From JASHPR01 sp963833885 (GTDB taxonomy: Bacteria; Actinomycetota; Actinomycetes; Streptosporangiales; Streptosporangiaceae), in contig CAWHZU010000024.1 in assembly GCA_963833885.1 (NCBI GenBank), positions 62,001-126,000 on the forward strand: a stretch of DNA of 64,000 nucleotides. Direction: 5' to 3'. The notes below the pieces were generated by a model. The model saw only the letters and a program-made list of their open reading frames with translations. It was not told where the DNA came from and did no database searches. Positions 8,632 through 17,576 of this stretch are shown here, one piece after another. The position numbers and the translations under genes were made by a program. Position 1 is the stretch's first letter; every line of letters starts with the position of its first letter.

Positions 8632-9892
8632 GGCCCGGTCGGTGCCGGGACGCATCCAGGCCGCTCGGCGATGTCGCTGCGGTACCAGCCACCGCGCATC
8701 CGGACTTCCCCGGCAACCCGGTATGCGGCCGTGCGGGCCGCGGCCAGGTCCGGGCCGGTGCCGACGGCGTTGAGCACCCGCCCGCCGCTGGATACGATGC
8801 GGCCGTCGGCGGCGGCCGAGGTTCCGGCGTGCAAGATGTAGCCGTCGGCGTCACGTTCGGGCCCATCGATGCCTTCGATGTGATCGCCCTTGACCGGATC
8901 TCCCGGGTATCCCTCGGCGGCGAGCACGACGGTCACCGCCGCGCCGGGCGCCCAGCGCAGCCGGGGGGCGGCGGCCAGGTCGCCGACGGCCGCGGCGTGC
9001 AGCAGCCCGCCCAGCGGCGTGGCCAGCCGGTCCAGTACGACCTGGGTCTCCGGGTCACCGAACCTGGCGTTGAACTCGACCACCCGGATGCCGGCCGCGG
9101 TAAGGGACAGGCCCGCGTACAGCAGGCCGGAGTACGGGGCGCCGCGGCGGCGCAGCTCGGTCACGGCCGGGACGATCACCCGGTCGAGCACCTCGTCGGC
9201 CAGGCCTGCGGGGGCCCACGGCAGCGGGGCGTAGGCGCCCATGCCCCCGGTGTTCGGGCCTGCGTCGCCGTCGTGGGCGCGCTTGTAGTCCTGCGCCGGG
9301 AGCAGCGGCACCGCCCGCTCGCCGTCGGCCAGAGCGAACACCGACACCTCGGGCCCGTCGAGGAACTCCTCGATCACGACCGTGCCGCAGGCGGCGGCGT
9401 GCGCCACGGCCTCGTCGCGGTCACTGGTCACCACCACGCCCTTGCCGGCGGCGAGCCCGTCGGCCTTGACCACGTAGGGCGGGCCGAAGGCGTCGAGCGC
9501 CTCGGCGGCCTCAGCGCCGGTGCGGCATGTGCGGGCGGCCGCGGTGGGGATCCCGGCCGCGGACATGATCTGCTTGGCGAACGTCTTCGAGCCCTCGATC
9601 ATGGCGGCCTCGCGGCCCGGTCCGAAGCAGGCGAACCCGGCCTCCCGCAGTGCGTCGGCCAGGCCGGCCACCAGCGGCGCTTCGGGGCCGATAACCACCA
9701 GGCCGGCGCCGTCTTTGCGGCCAGCGCGGTCACGCTTGCCGGGTCGGCCGGGGCGACCGGGTGGACGTCGGCCAGCTGGGCGATGCCGGGGTTGCCCGGG
9801 GCGGCGTGCAGGCCGGTGACGTCACCGTCGGCGGCTAGGGCGCGGACCAGGGCGTGCTCACGGCCGCCGGATCCGATGACGAGGACGCGCAC
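8628..9892 (-). pseudogene. purD: Phosphoribosylamine-glycine ligase, frameshifted
   Basis: GAR synthetase adds glycine to phosphoribosylamine in purine synthesis. The start MRVLVIGSGGREHALV at 9892 and the large C-terminal part (VVIGPEAPLVAG onward, with the ATP-grasp loops ADGLAAGKGVVV, TGGMGAY and the VEFNARFGDPE signature) lie in different frames. They join near 9712-9720, at the AAAGAC stretch on the minus strand, where one missing base would restore a normal 421-residue PurD. Both halves are well conserved, so a sequencing error is more likely than a real mutation in a housekeeping gene. It overlaps the LtrA-like gene downstream by four bases. Confidence 0.92.
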
Positions 9893-9928
9893 GGCGGCGA
9901 GCCTACCGGCCGCGGCCGGTGCGGCACG

Positions 9929-10360
9929 CTACGAGGAGGAGACCGCCGCGATCCGGCGCCGTTGGCTGGCCCCCAGGTAGGTGACGGTGACCGAGGCGAA
10001 GCGGCCTTCGGCGGTGGCCACCCAGAACCAGTCATTGACCGGCATGACGTCGGCCGTATGGCCGCCACCGACGAGGCGACGCCGGGAGAACCGGACCGTG
10101 ATCCCTGAGGCACTGCCGATGAGACGGCCCCACGCGATGGCGTGGTGCTGCCCGCCAGCGACCATGCGGCTGGCCCCGGAGAGGGTCCCGGCCGAGAGCG
10201 GGGTCGCAACCACGACGTCCAGGAGGGTGTCCGCAGCGTAGATCTCCATGGCGGGCCGCGCGGCAGTCTGCCGGGAGACTCGTACCGACCACGAAGTGCG
10301 AAGCAGCTCATACGGGTCGTGCTCATCGCAGGCTGACTCGCTGATCGGCCAGTTGACCAT
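9929..10360 (-). CDS. Conserved-looking hypothetical protein
   Basis: I do not recognise this 143-residue protein. It is probably soluble, with a beta-rich pattern (LDVVVATPLSAGTL, HHAIAWGRLIGSASGITVRFSRR, VNDWFWVATAEGRFASVTVTYLG) and no signal peptide or membrane segment. It starts at the ATG at 10360, ends 36 bases before purD, and lies 58 bases after purA, all on the same strand, so it is probably co-transcribed with purD. Codon bias is coherent with its neighbours, which supports it being real. Confidence 0.6.
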   Translation of the reverse strand: MVNWPISESACDEHDPYELLRTSWSVRVSRQTAARPAMEIYAADTLLDVVVATPLSAGTLSGASRMVAGGQHHAIAWGRLIGSASGITVRFSRRRLVGGGHTADVMPVNDWFWVATAEGRFASVTVTYLGASQRRRIAAVSSS

Positions 10361-10418
10361 GCTGGATGAGCGTTTCCTGCGCGGTCAGCGTTACCCGGCC
10401 CGCACCCGGGCCACGGCG

Positions 10419-11702
10419 TCAGATCAGGGGCCGGATCTGGAGCGTCTGGTCGCGGCGCGGGCCCACGCCGATCCCGCACACGGGTGCGCCGATCATGTCC
10501 TCGAGCGCCCGCACGTACGCCTGGGCGTTGCGGGGCAGGTCCTCGAACTGCTTGGCCGAGGAGAGGTCCTCCCACCAGCCGTCCAGGTACTCGTAAACCG
10601 GCACCGCATGGTGGAACTCGGTCTGCGTCATCGGCACCTCGTCGTGCCTGGTCCCGTTCACGTTGTAGGCCACGCACACCGGAACCCGCTCCAGGCCAGA
10701 CAGCACGTCGAGCTTGGTGAGGAAGTAGTCGGTGATCCCGTTGATCCGGGTGGCGTACCTGGCGATGACCGCGTCGAACCAGCCGGTGCGGCGCGGCCTG
10801 CCGGTCGTGACGCCGTACTCGTGGCCGGTTTTGCGCAGCCAGTCGCCTTTCTCGTCGGTGAGCTCGGTTGGGAACGGTCCGGCGCCGACCCGCGTGGTGT
10901 AAGCCTTCACGATCCCGATCACCTTGGTGATCCTGGTCGGGCCCACGCCCGAGCCGGCGCAGGCGCCGCCGGCCGTTGGGGACGACGAGGTAACGAACGG
11001 GTAAGTGCCGTGGTCCACGTCCAGCTGGGTGGCCTGGGCGCCCTCGAGCAGGACCGCCTTGCCTTGGTCCAGCGCCTTGTTGAGGACCAGGCCGGTGTCG
11101 GCCACGTACTGCTGCAGCCGCTCGAAGTGGGTCAGGTACTCCTTCGCCGCTGCCTCGGCGTCGATCCCGCGGCGGTTGTAGACCTTGGTGAGCACCTGGT
11201 TCTTCTCGCGCAGCACGAGCTCGAGCTTCTGGCACAAGATCCCCGGGTCCAGCAGGTCCTGCACCCGGATCCCCATCCTGGCGGCCTTGTCGCTGTAGGT
11301 CGGGCCGATCCCGCGCCCGGTGGTGCCAATCCGTGAGCTGCCGAGATAGCGTTCCGTCACCTTGTCGAGCGCTATGTGGTGCGGCATGATCAGGTGCGCG
11401 TTCGCCGAGATGAGGAGCCGGTCGCAGGACACGCCGCGGCGCTGCAGCCCGTCGATCTCCTCGAGCAGCACCGCCGGGTCGATCACCACGCCGTTGCCGA
11501 TCACCGGCGTGGCCTTCTTCGATAGCACGCCGGCCGGCAGCAGGTGCAGGGCGTAGCTCTCTTCGCCGATGACGACGGTGTGCCCGGCGTTGTTGCCGCC
11601 CTGGTACCTGACCACGTAGTCGACGTCGTCACCGACCAGGTCGGTCGCCTTGCCCTTGCCCTCGTCGCCCCACTGCGCGCCCACGATCACGATGGCGGGC
11701 AT
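10419..11702 (-). CDS. purA: Adenylosuccinate synthetase
   Basis: The enzyme converts IMP and aspartate to adenylosuccinate using GTP, the first step of the AMP branch. The 427-residue product starts at the ATG at 11702 (MPAIVIVGAQWGDEGKGKATD), which holds the conserved P-loop GDEGKGK and the catalytic Asp. Further blocks are QGGNNAGHTV, GRGIGPTYSDKAAR and TTGRPRRTGW. The upstream reading frame is not family-like, so this start is secure. A strong hairpin sits between this gene and the DUF3151 gene upstream. Confidence 0.95.
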   Translation of the reverse strand: MPAIVIVGAQWGDEGKGKATDLVGDDVDYVVRYQGGNNAGHTVVIGEESYALHLLPAGVLSKKATPVIGNGVVIDPAVLLEEIDGLQRRGVSCDRLLISANAHLIMPHHIALDKVTERYLGSSRIGTTGRGIGPTYSDKAARMGIRVQDLLDPGILCQKLELVLREKNQVLTKVYNRRGIDAEAAAKEYLTHFERLQQYVADTGLVLNKALDQGKAVLLEGAQATQLDVDHGTYPFVTSSSPTAGGACAGSGVGPTRITKVIGIVKAYTTRVGAGPFPTELTDEKGDWLRKTGHEYGVTTGRPRRTGWFDAVIARYATRINGITDYFLTKLDVLSGLERVPVCVAYNVNGTRHDEVPMTQTEFHHAVPVYEYLDGWWEDLSSAKQFEDLPRNAQAYVRALEDMIGAPVCGIGVGPRRDQTLQIRPLI

Positions 11703-11732
11703 CTCATCAAGCCCCTTCGGATAACGCCGAAA

Positions 11733-11774
11733 CCCCTGTCCGCGGCCTTGCAGGTCATGCAAGCGCGACAGGGG
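11733..11774 (-). terminator. Two-part hairpin between DUF3151 gene and purA
   Basis: An outer 8-bp perfect stem (CCCCTGTC at 11733-11740 with GACAGGGG at 11767-11774) encloses an inner 6-bp perfect stem (CTTGCA/TGCAAG, 11747-11763). On the minus strand it follows the DUF3151 stop and is followed by TTTCGG. It may end that transcript or act as an attenuator in the purA leader. Confidence 0.55.
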
Positions 11775-11806
11775 CTCTTGCGTTGCGATGCTACCGGATG
11801 CCTTGG

Positions 11807-12223
11807 TCAGGCCGGGTCGAGCGCCTCGGCGGCGGCGGCGCTGCTGTTCCGCAGGAACTCGCGGCAGCGCTCCGCCTCGTCGTCCTCGCCGATCGCGGCG
11901 GCGGCGACACCGAGCATGTGCAGCGAGCGCAGGAAGCCGCGGTTCGGCTCGTGTTCCCACGGGATCGGCCCGTAGCCCTTCCAGCCGGACCGGCGCAGCT
12001 GGTCCAGGCCGCGGTGGTAGCCGGTCCTCGCGTACGCGTACGCGGCGACCGGGTCACCGGCCTCGAACGCGCGCTCGGCGAGCGCGGCCCAGGCCGCGCA
12101 GTTAGCGGGATGGCGCGCGGCCACGCTGGCCGGGTCGGTGCCGGCCCGCAGAGCCTCGTCGGCCTCAGGGTCGTCCAGCAGATAGGTGGGCGGCGGGCCG
12201 CCGAACAGGTTCTCGTGTGTCAT
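11807..12223 (-). CDS. DUF3151 family protein
   Basis: The 138-residue product starts MTHENLFGGPPPTYL. It has the DUF3151 blocks CAAWAALAERAFEAGDPVAAYAYARTGYHRGLDQLR and a conserved WKGYGPIPWEHEPNRGF region. The family is confined to Actinobacteria and has no known function; the helical pairs look TPR-like. It lies just upstream of purA on the same strand, separated by a hairpin, and divergent from the aldo/keto reductase gene. Confidence 0.85.
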   Translation of the reverse strand: MTHENLFGGPPPTYLLDDPEADEALRAGTDPASVAARHPANCAAWAALAERAFEAGDPVAAYAYARTGYHRGLDQLRRSGWKGYGPIPWEHEPNRGFLRSLHMLGVAAAAIGEDDEAERCREFLRNSSAAAAEALDPA

Positions 12224-12253
12224 GCAGCCATCCTGCCGGATAGGTTTAGCTCC

Positions 12254-13135
12254 ATGCTGGATGGCGAGCTCGTTGCGGCAGCTAGCGGTGTGTTCGCACT
12301 TGGCGGCAATGTGGCGGTCACCCGCCTCGGGTACGGAGCGATGCAGATCACCGGCCGGGGCATCTGGGGGCCGCCGCCGGACACTGGGGAAGCGATCCGG
12401 GTGCTGCGGCGGGCGGTCGAGCTCGGGGTCGACTTCATCGACACAGCCGACTCCTACGGGCCGTTCGTCAGCGAGGAGCTGATCCGGGAGGCGCTGCATC
12501 CCTACGCCGGCCTCACCATCGCGACCAAGGGAGGCCTTACCCGTTCCGGCCCGGATCAGTGGGGGACCGTCGGCCGGCCCGAGTACCTGCGGCAGTGCGT
12601 GGAGATGAGCCTGCGCCGGCTCCGCCTGGACACGATCGACCTGTACCAGCTGCACCGGATCGATCCGCAGATCCCGGCCGCCGACCAGGTGGGCGAGCTG
12701 GCCGACCTCCGCAAGGAGGGCAAGATCCGGCACATCGGGCTGTCCGAGGTGACCGTGCCGGAAATCGGCGAGGCCAGGCTGACGGCCCCGATCGCGTCCG
12801 TGCAGAACTTGTACAACGTGCTCGAGCGCCGTTCCGAGGACGTGCTCGACTACTGCGAGCGGGAAGGGCTCGGGTTCATCCCGTACTGCCCGATAGCGAC
12901 CGGCCAGTTCGCGTCGCCACACGGACCGCTGGCACGGCTGGCCACGCCGGCGGGCGTCCCCGGGGTTCAGCTGGCGCTGGCCTGGCTGCTGCGGCGGTCG
13001 CCGGTCATGCTGCCGATCCCGGGAACCCGCACGGTGGAGCACCTGGAGGAGAACGTCGAAGCCGCCGAGGTCGAGCTGACCGACGACCAGTTCCGTGCGC
13101 TGGCCGAGCTGGCCCCGCCGGCTCCGGCTTTCTGA
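12254..13135 (+). CDS. Aldo/keto reductase
   Basis: The 293-residue product is an NADPH-dependent TIM-barrel oxidoreductase. The catalytic tetrad is visible: Asp and Tyr in DTADSYG, Lys in IATKGG and His in YQLHRID. The cofactor-binding end is IPGTRTVEHLEENV. The sequence GYGAMQITGRGIWGPPPD is typical of the bacterial AKR group that acts on small aldehydes or pyridoxal. The natural substrate is not evident. It is divergent from the DUF3151 gene with 30 bp between starts, and convergent with fbaA (9-bp gap). Confidence 0.9.
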   Translation: MLDGELVAAASGVFALGGNVAVTRLGYGAMQITGRGIWGPPPDTGEAIRVLRRAVELGVDFIDTADSYGPFVSEELIREALHPYAGLTIATKGGLTRSGPDQWGTVGRPEYLRQCVEMSLRRLRLDTIDLYQLHRIDPQIPAADQVGELADLRKEGKIRHIGLSEVTVPEIGEARLTAPIASVQNLYNVLERRSEDVLDYCEREGLGFIPYCPIATGQFASPHGPLARLATPAGVPGVQLALAWLLRRSPVMLPIPGTRTVEHLEENVEAAEVELTDDQFRALAELAPPAPAF

Positions 13136-13144
13136 GCTGGACGC

Positions 13145-14167
13145 TTAGCCGATCTGCTTTCCGGCCGACATCAGGTCCTGGCACGCCTGGACGACCCGGG
13201 CGGTCATCGACTCCTCGGCCGCCTTGCCCCAGGTCCGCGGGTCGTACGCCTTCTTGTTGCCGACCTCGCCGTCGATCTTGAGCACGCCGTCGTAGTTGGT
13301 GAACATGTGACCCGCGACCGGCCGGGTGAAGGCGTACTGGGCGTCGGTGTCCACGTTCATCTTGATTACCCCGTACGAGATCGCCTCGCGGATGTCGTCC
13401 AGCCCGGAACCGGACCCGCCGTGGAACACAAGGTCGAACGGGTTCTCCTTGCCGTACTTGGCTCCGACGGCGTCCTGGATCTCCTTCAGTACCGCGGGCC
13501 GCAGCCGGACGTGGCCGGGCTTGTACACTCCGTGCACGTTGCCGAACGTTGCGGCCAGGATGTACCGGCCGCGCTCGCCGAGCCCCAGCGCTTCGGCCGT
13601 GGCCAGCGCATCCTCCGGGGTGCTGTACAGCTTCTCGTTCATCTCGCCGGTGACGCCGTCCTCCTCGCCGCCGACAACCCCGATCTCCATTTCCATGATG
13701 ATGTGCGCGGCGGCGCACTTCTCGAGCAGTTCGCTCGCGATCTGCAGGTTCTCGTCGAGCGGCACCGCGGAGCCGTCCCACATGTGCGACTGGAATAGCG
13801 GATCCTCCCCTCGCGCCACCCGCTCAGCTGAGATCTGGATCAGCGGGCGCATGTACCCGTCCAGCTTGTCCTTTGGGCAGTGGTCGGTGTGCAGCGCGAT
13901 GTGGACTGGGTACTTGGCCGCCACGACGTCGGCGAAGTGGGCGAGCGCCTCCGCCCCGGTCACCATGTTCTTGACCGACTGGCCGGACAGGTACTCGGCG
14001 CCCCCGGTGGAGACCTGGACGATCCCGTCACTGCCGGCTTCGGCGAACCCCCGGAGAGCGGCGTTCAGCGTCTGGCTGGACGTCACGTTGATCGCCGGGT
14101 AGGCGAAGCCGTGCTCCTTGGCGTGGTCAAGCATCTGCCCGTATATCTCTGGCGTCGCGATAGGCAT
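13145..14167 (-). CDS. fbaA: Class II fructose-bisphosphate aldolase
   Basis: The enzyme reversibly cleaves fructose 1,6-bisphosphate in glycolysis/gluconeogenesis with Zn2+. The 340-residue product has the zinc and substrate motifs of class IIA enzymes: ALHTDHCPKD, an EMEIGVVGGEEDG block, FGNVHGVY and VFHGGSGSG. It starts with an ATG at 14167. It is convergent with the aldo/keto reductase. The fbaA-pyrE arrangement is seen in other actinomycetes. Confidence 0.95.
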   Translation of the reverse strand: MPIATPEIYGQMLDHAKEHGFAYPAINVTSSQTLNAALRGFAEAGSDGIVQVSTGGAEYLSGQSVKNMVTGAEALAHFADVVAAKYPVHIALHTDHCPKDKLDGYMRPLIQISAERVARGEDPLFQSHMWDGSAVPLDENLQIASELLEKCAAAHIIMEMEIGVVGGEEDGVTGEMNEKLYSTPEDALATAEALGLGERGRYILAATFGNVHGVYKPGHVRLRPAVLKEIQDAVGAKYGKENPFDLVFHGGSGSGLDDIREAISYGVIKMNVDTDAQYAFTRPVAGHMFTNYDGVLKIDGEVGNKKAYDPRTWGKAAEESMTARVVQACQDLMSAGKQIG

Positions 14168-14383
14168 GACGGCGTTCCCTCTCAGTCGGTGCGCCTCCAG
14201 TATCCCGGCTCGCGACGGGAAAGCCGCGCAGCCCCCGGGGGAAGCGCGCGCCTGGGAAAGCGCGGGCGGTTCCGCGTGGCTTTATTGCTGAAACCGCCGG
14301 ATTGCGGTCGGTATTGGCGGCGGAACGCGCAGATAGCCGCAGCGGTTCGTGCAGGTTAACGGGCGGTGACGCGGACATCGTCT

Positions 14384-14515
14384 ATGGTCAGTCCCATGGG
14401 ATTGCATGACGCTGACCCGCGAGTGCATTTACGGTACCTGCTGGTCACCATGGTCACGCTGGGCGTCGTCGCACTGCTCGTGGTTGGGTTCACCACGCTG
14501 CACGCGCTGACCTGA
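14384..14515 (+). CDS. Small single-pass membrane protein (43 aa), putative
   Basis: A 43-codon frame (in-frame ATGs at 14384 and 14396) encodes a short polar N-terminus, then one hydrophobic segment (LLVTMVTLGVVALLVVGF) and a short tail. Small one-pass proteins like this are often missed. It sits alone between fbaA and pyrE, both on the other strand. No strong ribosome binding site is visible, so the call rests on the clean membrane segment and on the frame being fully used. Function unknown. Confidence 0.4.
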   Translation: MVSPMGLHDADPRVHLRYLLVTMVTLGVVALLVVGFTTLHALT

Positions 14516-14555
14516 GCGCTCCCGCGACGGCTCGCGTAGCGGACCGCGGTACCGC

Positions 14556-15092
14556 TCAGCCCGGCTCTACTTCCGCCATCTCGTAGGCGGCGCGGTACAG
14601 CAAGCCGCGCTCGGTGACCCGCTGCCTGGCGCCGCGGTCCACGATGACGGCCACGCCCACGACGTCGGCCCCGGCCTCGAGCAGCGCGTCCACGGCGGCC
14701 AGCACGGAACTTCCCGTGGTCGACGTGTCCTCAACGGCCAACACCCTCCGGCCCGCCACATCCGGGCCTTCGATCCTGCGCTGCAGGCCGTGAGCCTTTT
14801 CGGTCTTGCGCACCACGAAGGCGTCCAGGTTCCTGCCCCGGGCGCCCGCGGCGTGCATCATGGCTGTCGCCACGGGATCCGCGCCCAGTGTCAAGCCACC
14901 TACCGCGTCGAAGTCCAAGTCGGCGGTCAGGTCGAGCATCACCCGGCCGGCGAGTGGTGCGGCACTGCCCTCCAGCGTCACCCGGCGCAGGTCGATGTAC
15001 GAGTTCGCCCGCTGTCCGGACGCGAGGACGACGTCGCCACGGACGACGGCCTTAGCCTTGATGGCACTGAGCAGGTCGCTGCGGTCAGTCAC
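14556..15092 (-). CDS. pyrE: Orotate phosphoribosyltransferase
   Basis: The enzyme makes orotidine monophosphate from orotate and PRPP in pyrimidine synthesis. The 178-residue product from the GTG at 15092 (TDRSDLLSAIKAKAV) has the YIDLRRVTLEG block, the GGLTLGADPVATAM loop and the PRPP-binding signature VLAVEDTSTTGSS. An upstream ATG would add 22 residues unlike the family, so I prefer the GTG. It is divergent from the NYN-domain gene. Confidence 0.92.
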   Translation of the reverse strand: MTDRSDLLSAIKAKAVVRGDVVLASGQRANSYIDLRRVTLEGSAAPLAGRVMLDLTADLDFDAVGGLTLGADPVATAMMHAAGARGRNLDAFVVRKTEKAHGLQRRIEGPDVAGRRVLAVEDTSTTGSSVLAAVDALLEAGADVVGVAVIVDRGARQRVTERGLLYRAAYEMAEVEPG

Positions 15093-15260
15093 GGCAGCCA
15101 AGCTTATGCGCTTGCCAATCCCCTGATGGCGGGCGTAAATCGGCATCCCGATCGTCACGTGGGGAGAGCCGGCTGAGAGATAACCCGTGATCTGCGCGTT
15201 ATGTCACGACACTCGCGATGCGCTGGTAACGTCTCGCGTCGAGGGGAAGGGCGGTATCGG

Positions 15261-17516
15261 GTGGATCGTTGCGCGCTTTTCGTGGATGCGAGCTATGCGC
15301 TTGCCGATGGCGCCATGGCCGTCCACGGAACCCGTCAGCGCGAGTCCGTCTCCTGGGACTACGCAGGCTTGGTCAAGCTGTTCACCGGGCTGTCCAGGGA
15401 TCGCACCGGCCTGCCGGTGCTGCGCTGCTACTGGTATGAGGCGACGGTCGAAGGGCGGCGCAGTTCCGAGCACAACGCACTGGCCGACCTCCCCGGGGTC
15501 AAGCTGCGGCTCGGCCGGGTCCGTCCCGGGCGCCGCGAGGGCGTCGAAGCCGAGATGCACCGCGACCTGACGACGCTGGCCAGAAACCACGTAGTGAGTG
15601 ATGCGGTCATCGTCAGCGCAGAGGAGGATCTCACCGAGGTCGTCGCCGAGGTGCAGGATCTCGGGTTGCGGGTCGTCATCGTGCACATCGCGGCCGAGGG
15701 AAACTGGACGGTCGCCAGGCCGCTGCGCCAGGAATCCGACGACATCGTGGAGGTGACCGGCGCTCACCTGCGGCCGTTTGTCGATCTCATCCCGGCGGCC
15801 GGGCCATCGGACGCCGACGAGCAGTACCGCAATGGCAATCATCAGCGGCGCAGCCTGACCAACGGGCATGGGAACGGCATCGGCGCAGTGACCCATCAGG
15901 GTCTCCCGGCTGCGGCACTCCCCCCGGGGCCGACGATCTACGCCAGCCCGGTAGCTGAGGATTATCAGCAGACATCGGCGGGCGCCCCGCAGTCGGCTGC
16001 CGCCGGGCAGCCGCAGGCCCCCGCCGCGCAGCCGCCGGCACAGGCTCCGCAGCAGCCTGCTGCCGCGGCACAGCTCCAGGGCCCCGGCGGGCAGCCGCCG
16101 CAGGCTCCTCCCGGATCGCAGTCGCCGGCCCCGGCTTTGCCGCCGAACCCGGCCGCGCAGCCACCCGCGCCGGCTCCAGTCCAGCCCATGGCGGCGCAGG
16201 CTCCCGCCCCAGCGCAGGCTCCGGCGCCGCCGCCCGTCGCCGACACGCGGGCCCAGGCTCCGGGCCGGGCTCAGGCACCCGCCGGTTCACCAGACCAGGT
16301 CGCTCCGCAGCCCCAAGGACCGTCCCAGCCCGGGCTCCCGGCGCAGCCTCAGATTCCCGCCCAGCCTGCAGCCGTCGCCCACGCTCTGGCCTCTCAGGCC
16401 CAGGATCCGCGGCAAGCCCAGGCGCCCGGTGGAGAGCAGCTGACGGCTCAGACTGTCCCGCGGGCCCAGGCGCCCGCCGGTGCCCAGCCCGTGGCACAGG
16501 CCCCTGCCCAGGCACCGCCTCAGGCTCAGGGGATGGCGCCGGGCGGCGCCCATGCTCAGCCGCAGGTGCAGCCCCAGCCCCAGGCCCCGGCTCAGCCGCA
16601 GGGACTTGCTCCGTCGCCGGGACTTGCGCCGTCGCAGCTCCCGGCGCCACCGGCGCAGGCTCTCCAGCCCGCGCCTCCTCAGTCCCAGCCCGCGCCTCAG
16701 CACCTGGCCGCCCCGACACCGCCGCCCGGCTACGGGCCGCCCCCCGGCGGACAGTGGCCGGCCGAAGTCGGCCCGAGTCCCGGCCGCCAGGGATCGCCCG
16801 GGCCCCAGATGCCGCCGCAGGCCGGCCAGGGAGGTGCGCGGTTCGGCCCCGGTCCGGGCGATTACCGCTCGCCAAATCAGGGCGGGTCGGCCCAGGGCCG
16901 GTTCGGAGAGCTGCCCGCCGCGCAGCGGTATGACGGCCAGGGGCAGGGCCGGTACCTGGACAATCCACCGGCCCGGTTTGCCGAAGGACCTCCGTCGTCA
17001 CGGTTCGCTGAAGGCCCTGCGCAGGGCCGGTATGGCGACGCTTCGGGACCGGCTCAGTATCCTCCCGCCCCGCCGGGCGCGTTCGGTGGCGGTGGGGGCG
17101 GGCAGATGCCCTACCCGCCGCAGTACCCGGCTCTTCAGCCCGGACAGCACGGAGGCGCGTCGGGCCCGGCACCCGGGTACCCACCGCAGCAGCAAGAGCA
17201 GGGCCCCTACAGCGGGCCGCAGTCGGCCGCCCATGCGGCCCTTCCTGCCCCGGTGTCCCAGCCCATGGCGATGTCCCTTGCGGATGCAGTGCAGGCCGCG
17301 CACGCCGAGGGATTTGGCTTTGGTGACGCGGTTGCCCGGGACGCCCCGGCCCTGTGGCTGGAGGCGGTCCTGGCCCGCAAGCCCCGGATGCCTTCCGATC
17401 TCGAGGCGAGGCTGCTGCAGGGCTCGGCCCTGCCGATCGACTCACTGCTGCACGACGAGGTCAGGCACTCTTTGCGGCGCGGTTTCTGGGACGCGCTCGA
17501 GCGCTCCCGCCGGTAG
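15261..17516 (+). CDS. NYN-domain ribonuclease-like protein with long Pro/Gln/Ala-rich disordered region
   Basis: From the GTG at 15261 (GGGGAAGGG just upstream) the product is 751 residues. Residues 1-170 form a NYN/PIN-like nuclease domain, with the acidic residues expected of this fold in FVDASYAL, EAEMHRDLTTLA and SDAVIVSAEEDL. Residues about 220-670 are an extremely Pro-, Gln-, Ala- and Gly-rich, probably disordered region containing many PQAPAQ-type repeats and later RF-E-GP and RYxD repeats. A folded C-terminal domain follows (about 680-751: MSLADAVQAAHAEGFGFGDAVARD ... LHDEVRHSLRRGFWDAL). I infer an RNA-binding or RNA-cleaving protein, possibly forming condensates. The next gene starts 60 bp downstream. 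Confidence 0.8.
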   Translation: MDRCALFVDASYALADGAMAVHGTRQRESVSWDYAGLVKLFTGLSRDRTGLPVLRCYWYEATVEGRRSSEHNALADLPGVKLRLGRVRPGRREGVEAEMHRDLTTLARNHVVSDAVIVSAEEDLTEVVAEVQDLGLRVVIVHIAAEGNWTVARPLRQESDDIVEVTGAHLRPFVDLIPAAGPSDADEQYRNGNHQRRSLTNGHGNGIGAVTHQGLPAAALPPGPTIYASPVAEDYQQTSAGAPQSAAAGQPQAPAAQPPAQAPQQPAAAAQLQGPGGQPPQAPPGSQSPAPALPPNPAAQPPAPAPVQPMAAQAPAPAQAPAPPPVADTRAQAPGRAQAPAGSPDQVAPQPQGPSQPGLPAQPQIPAQPAAVAHALASQAQDPRQAQAPGGEQLTAQTVPRAQAPAGAQPVAQAPAQAPPQAQGMAPGGAHAQPQVQPQPQAPAQPQGLAPSPGLAPSQLPAPPAQALQPAPPQSQPAPQHLAAPTPPPGYGPPPGGQWPAEVGPSPGRQGSPGPQMPPQAGQGGARFGPGPGDYRSPNQGGSAQGRFGELPAAQRYDGQGQGRYLDNPPARFAEGPPSSRFAEGPAQGRYGDASGPAQYPPAPPGAFGGGGGGQMPYPPQYPALQPGQHGGASGPAPGYPPQQQEQGPYSGPQSAAHAALPAPVSQPMAMSLADAVQAAHAEGFGFGDAVARDAPALWLEAVLARKPRMPSDLEARLLQGSALPIDSLLHDEVRHSLRRGFWDALERSRR

Positions 17517-17576
17517 TCTGATCCAGTGCCCAAATGACGCGTTGTAGACCCGCTTCCGCCGGGTACCTTACGTAAC

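Noticed and set aside
8550..9980. 476-residue plus-strand frame opposite purD
   Set aside because: It is antisense to the conserved purD halves and the LtrA-like gene start, with Gly/Arg/His-biased composition.
9835..11235. Long minus-strand frame overlapping purA
   Set aside because: It overlaps purA in another frame, is compositionally biased and has no recognisable domain.
15787..17445. Long minus-strand frame opposite the NYN gene
   Set aside because: It is rich in Arg/Pro/Ala from reading the Pro/Gln-rich coding region backwards and shows no domain.
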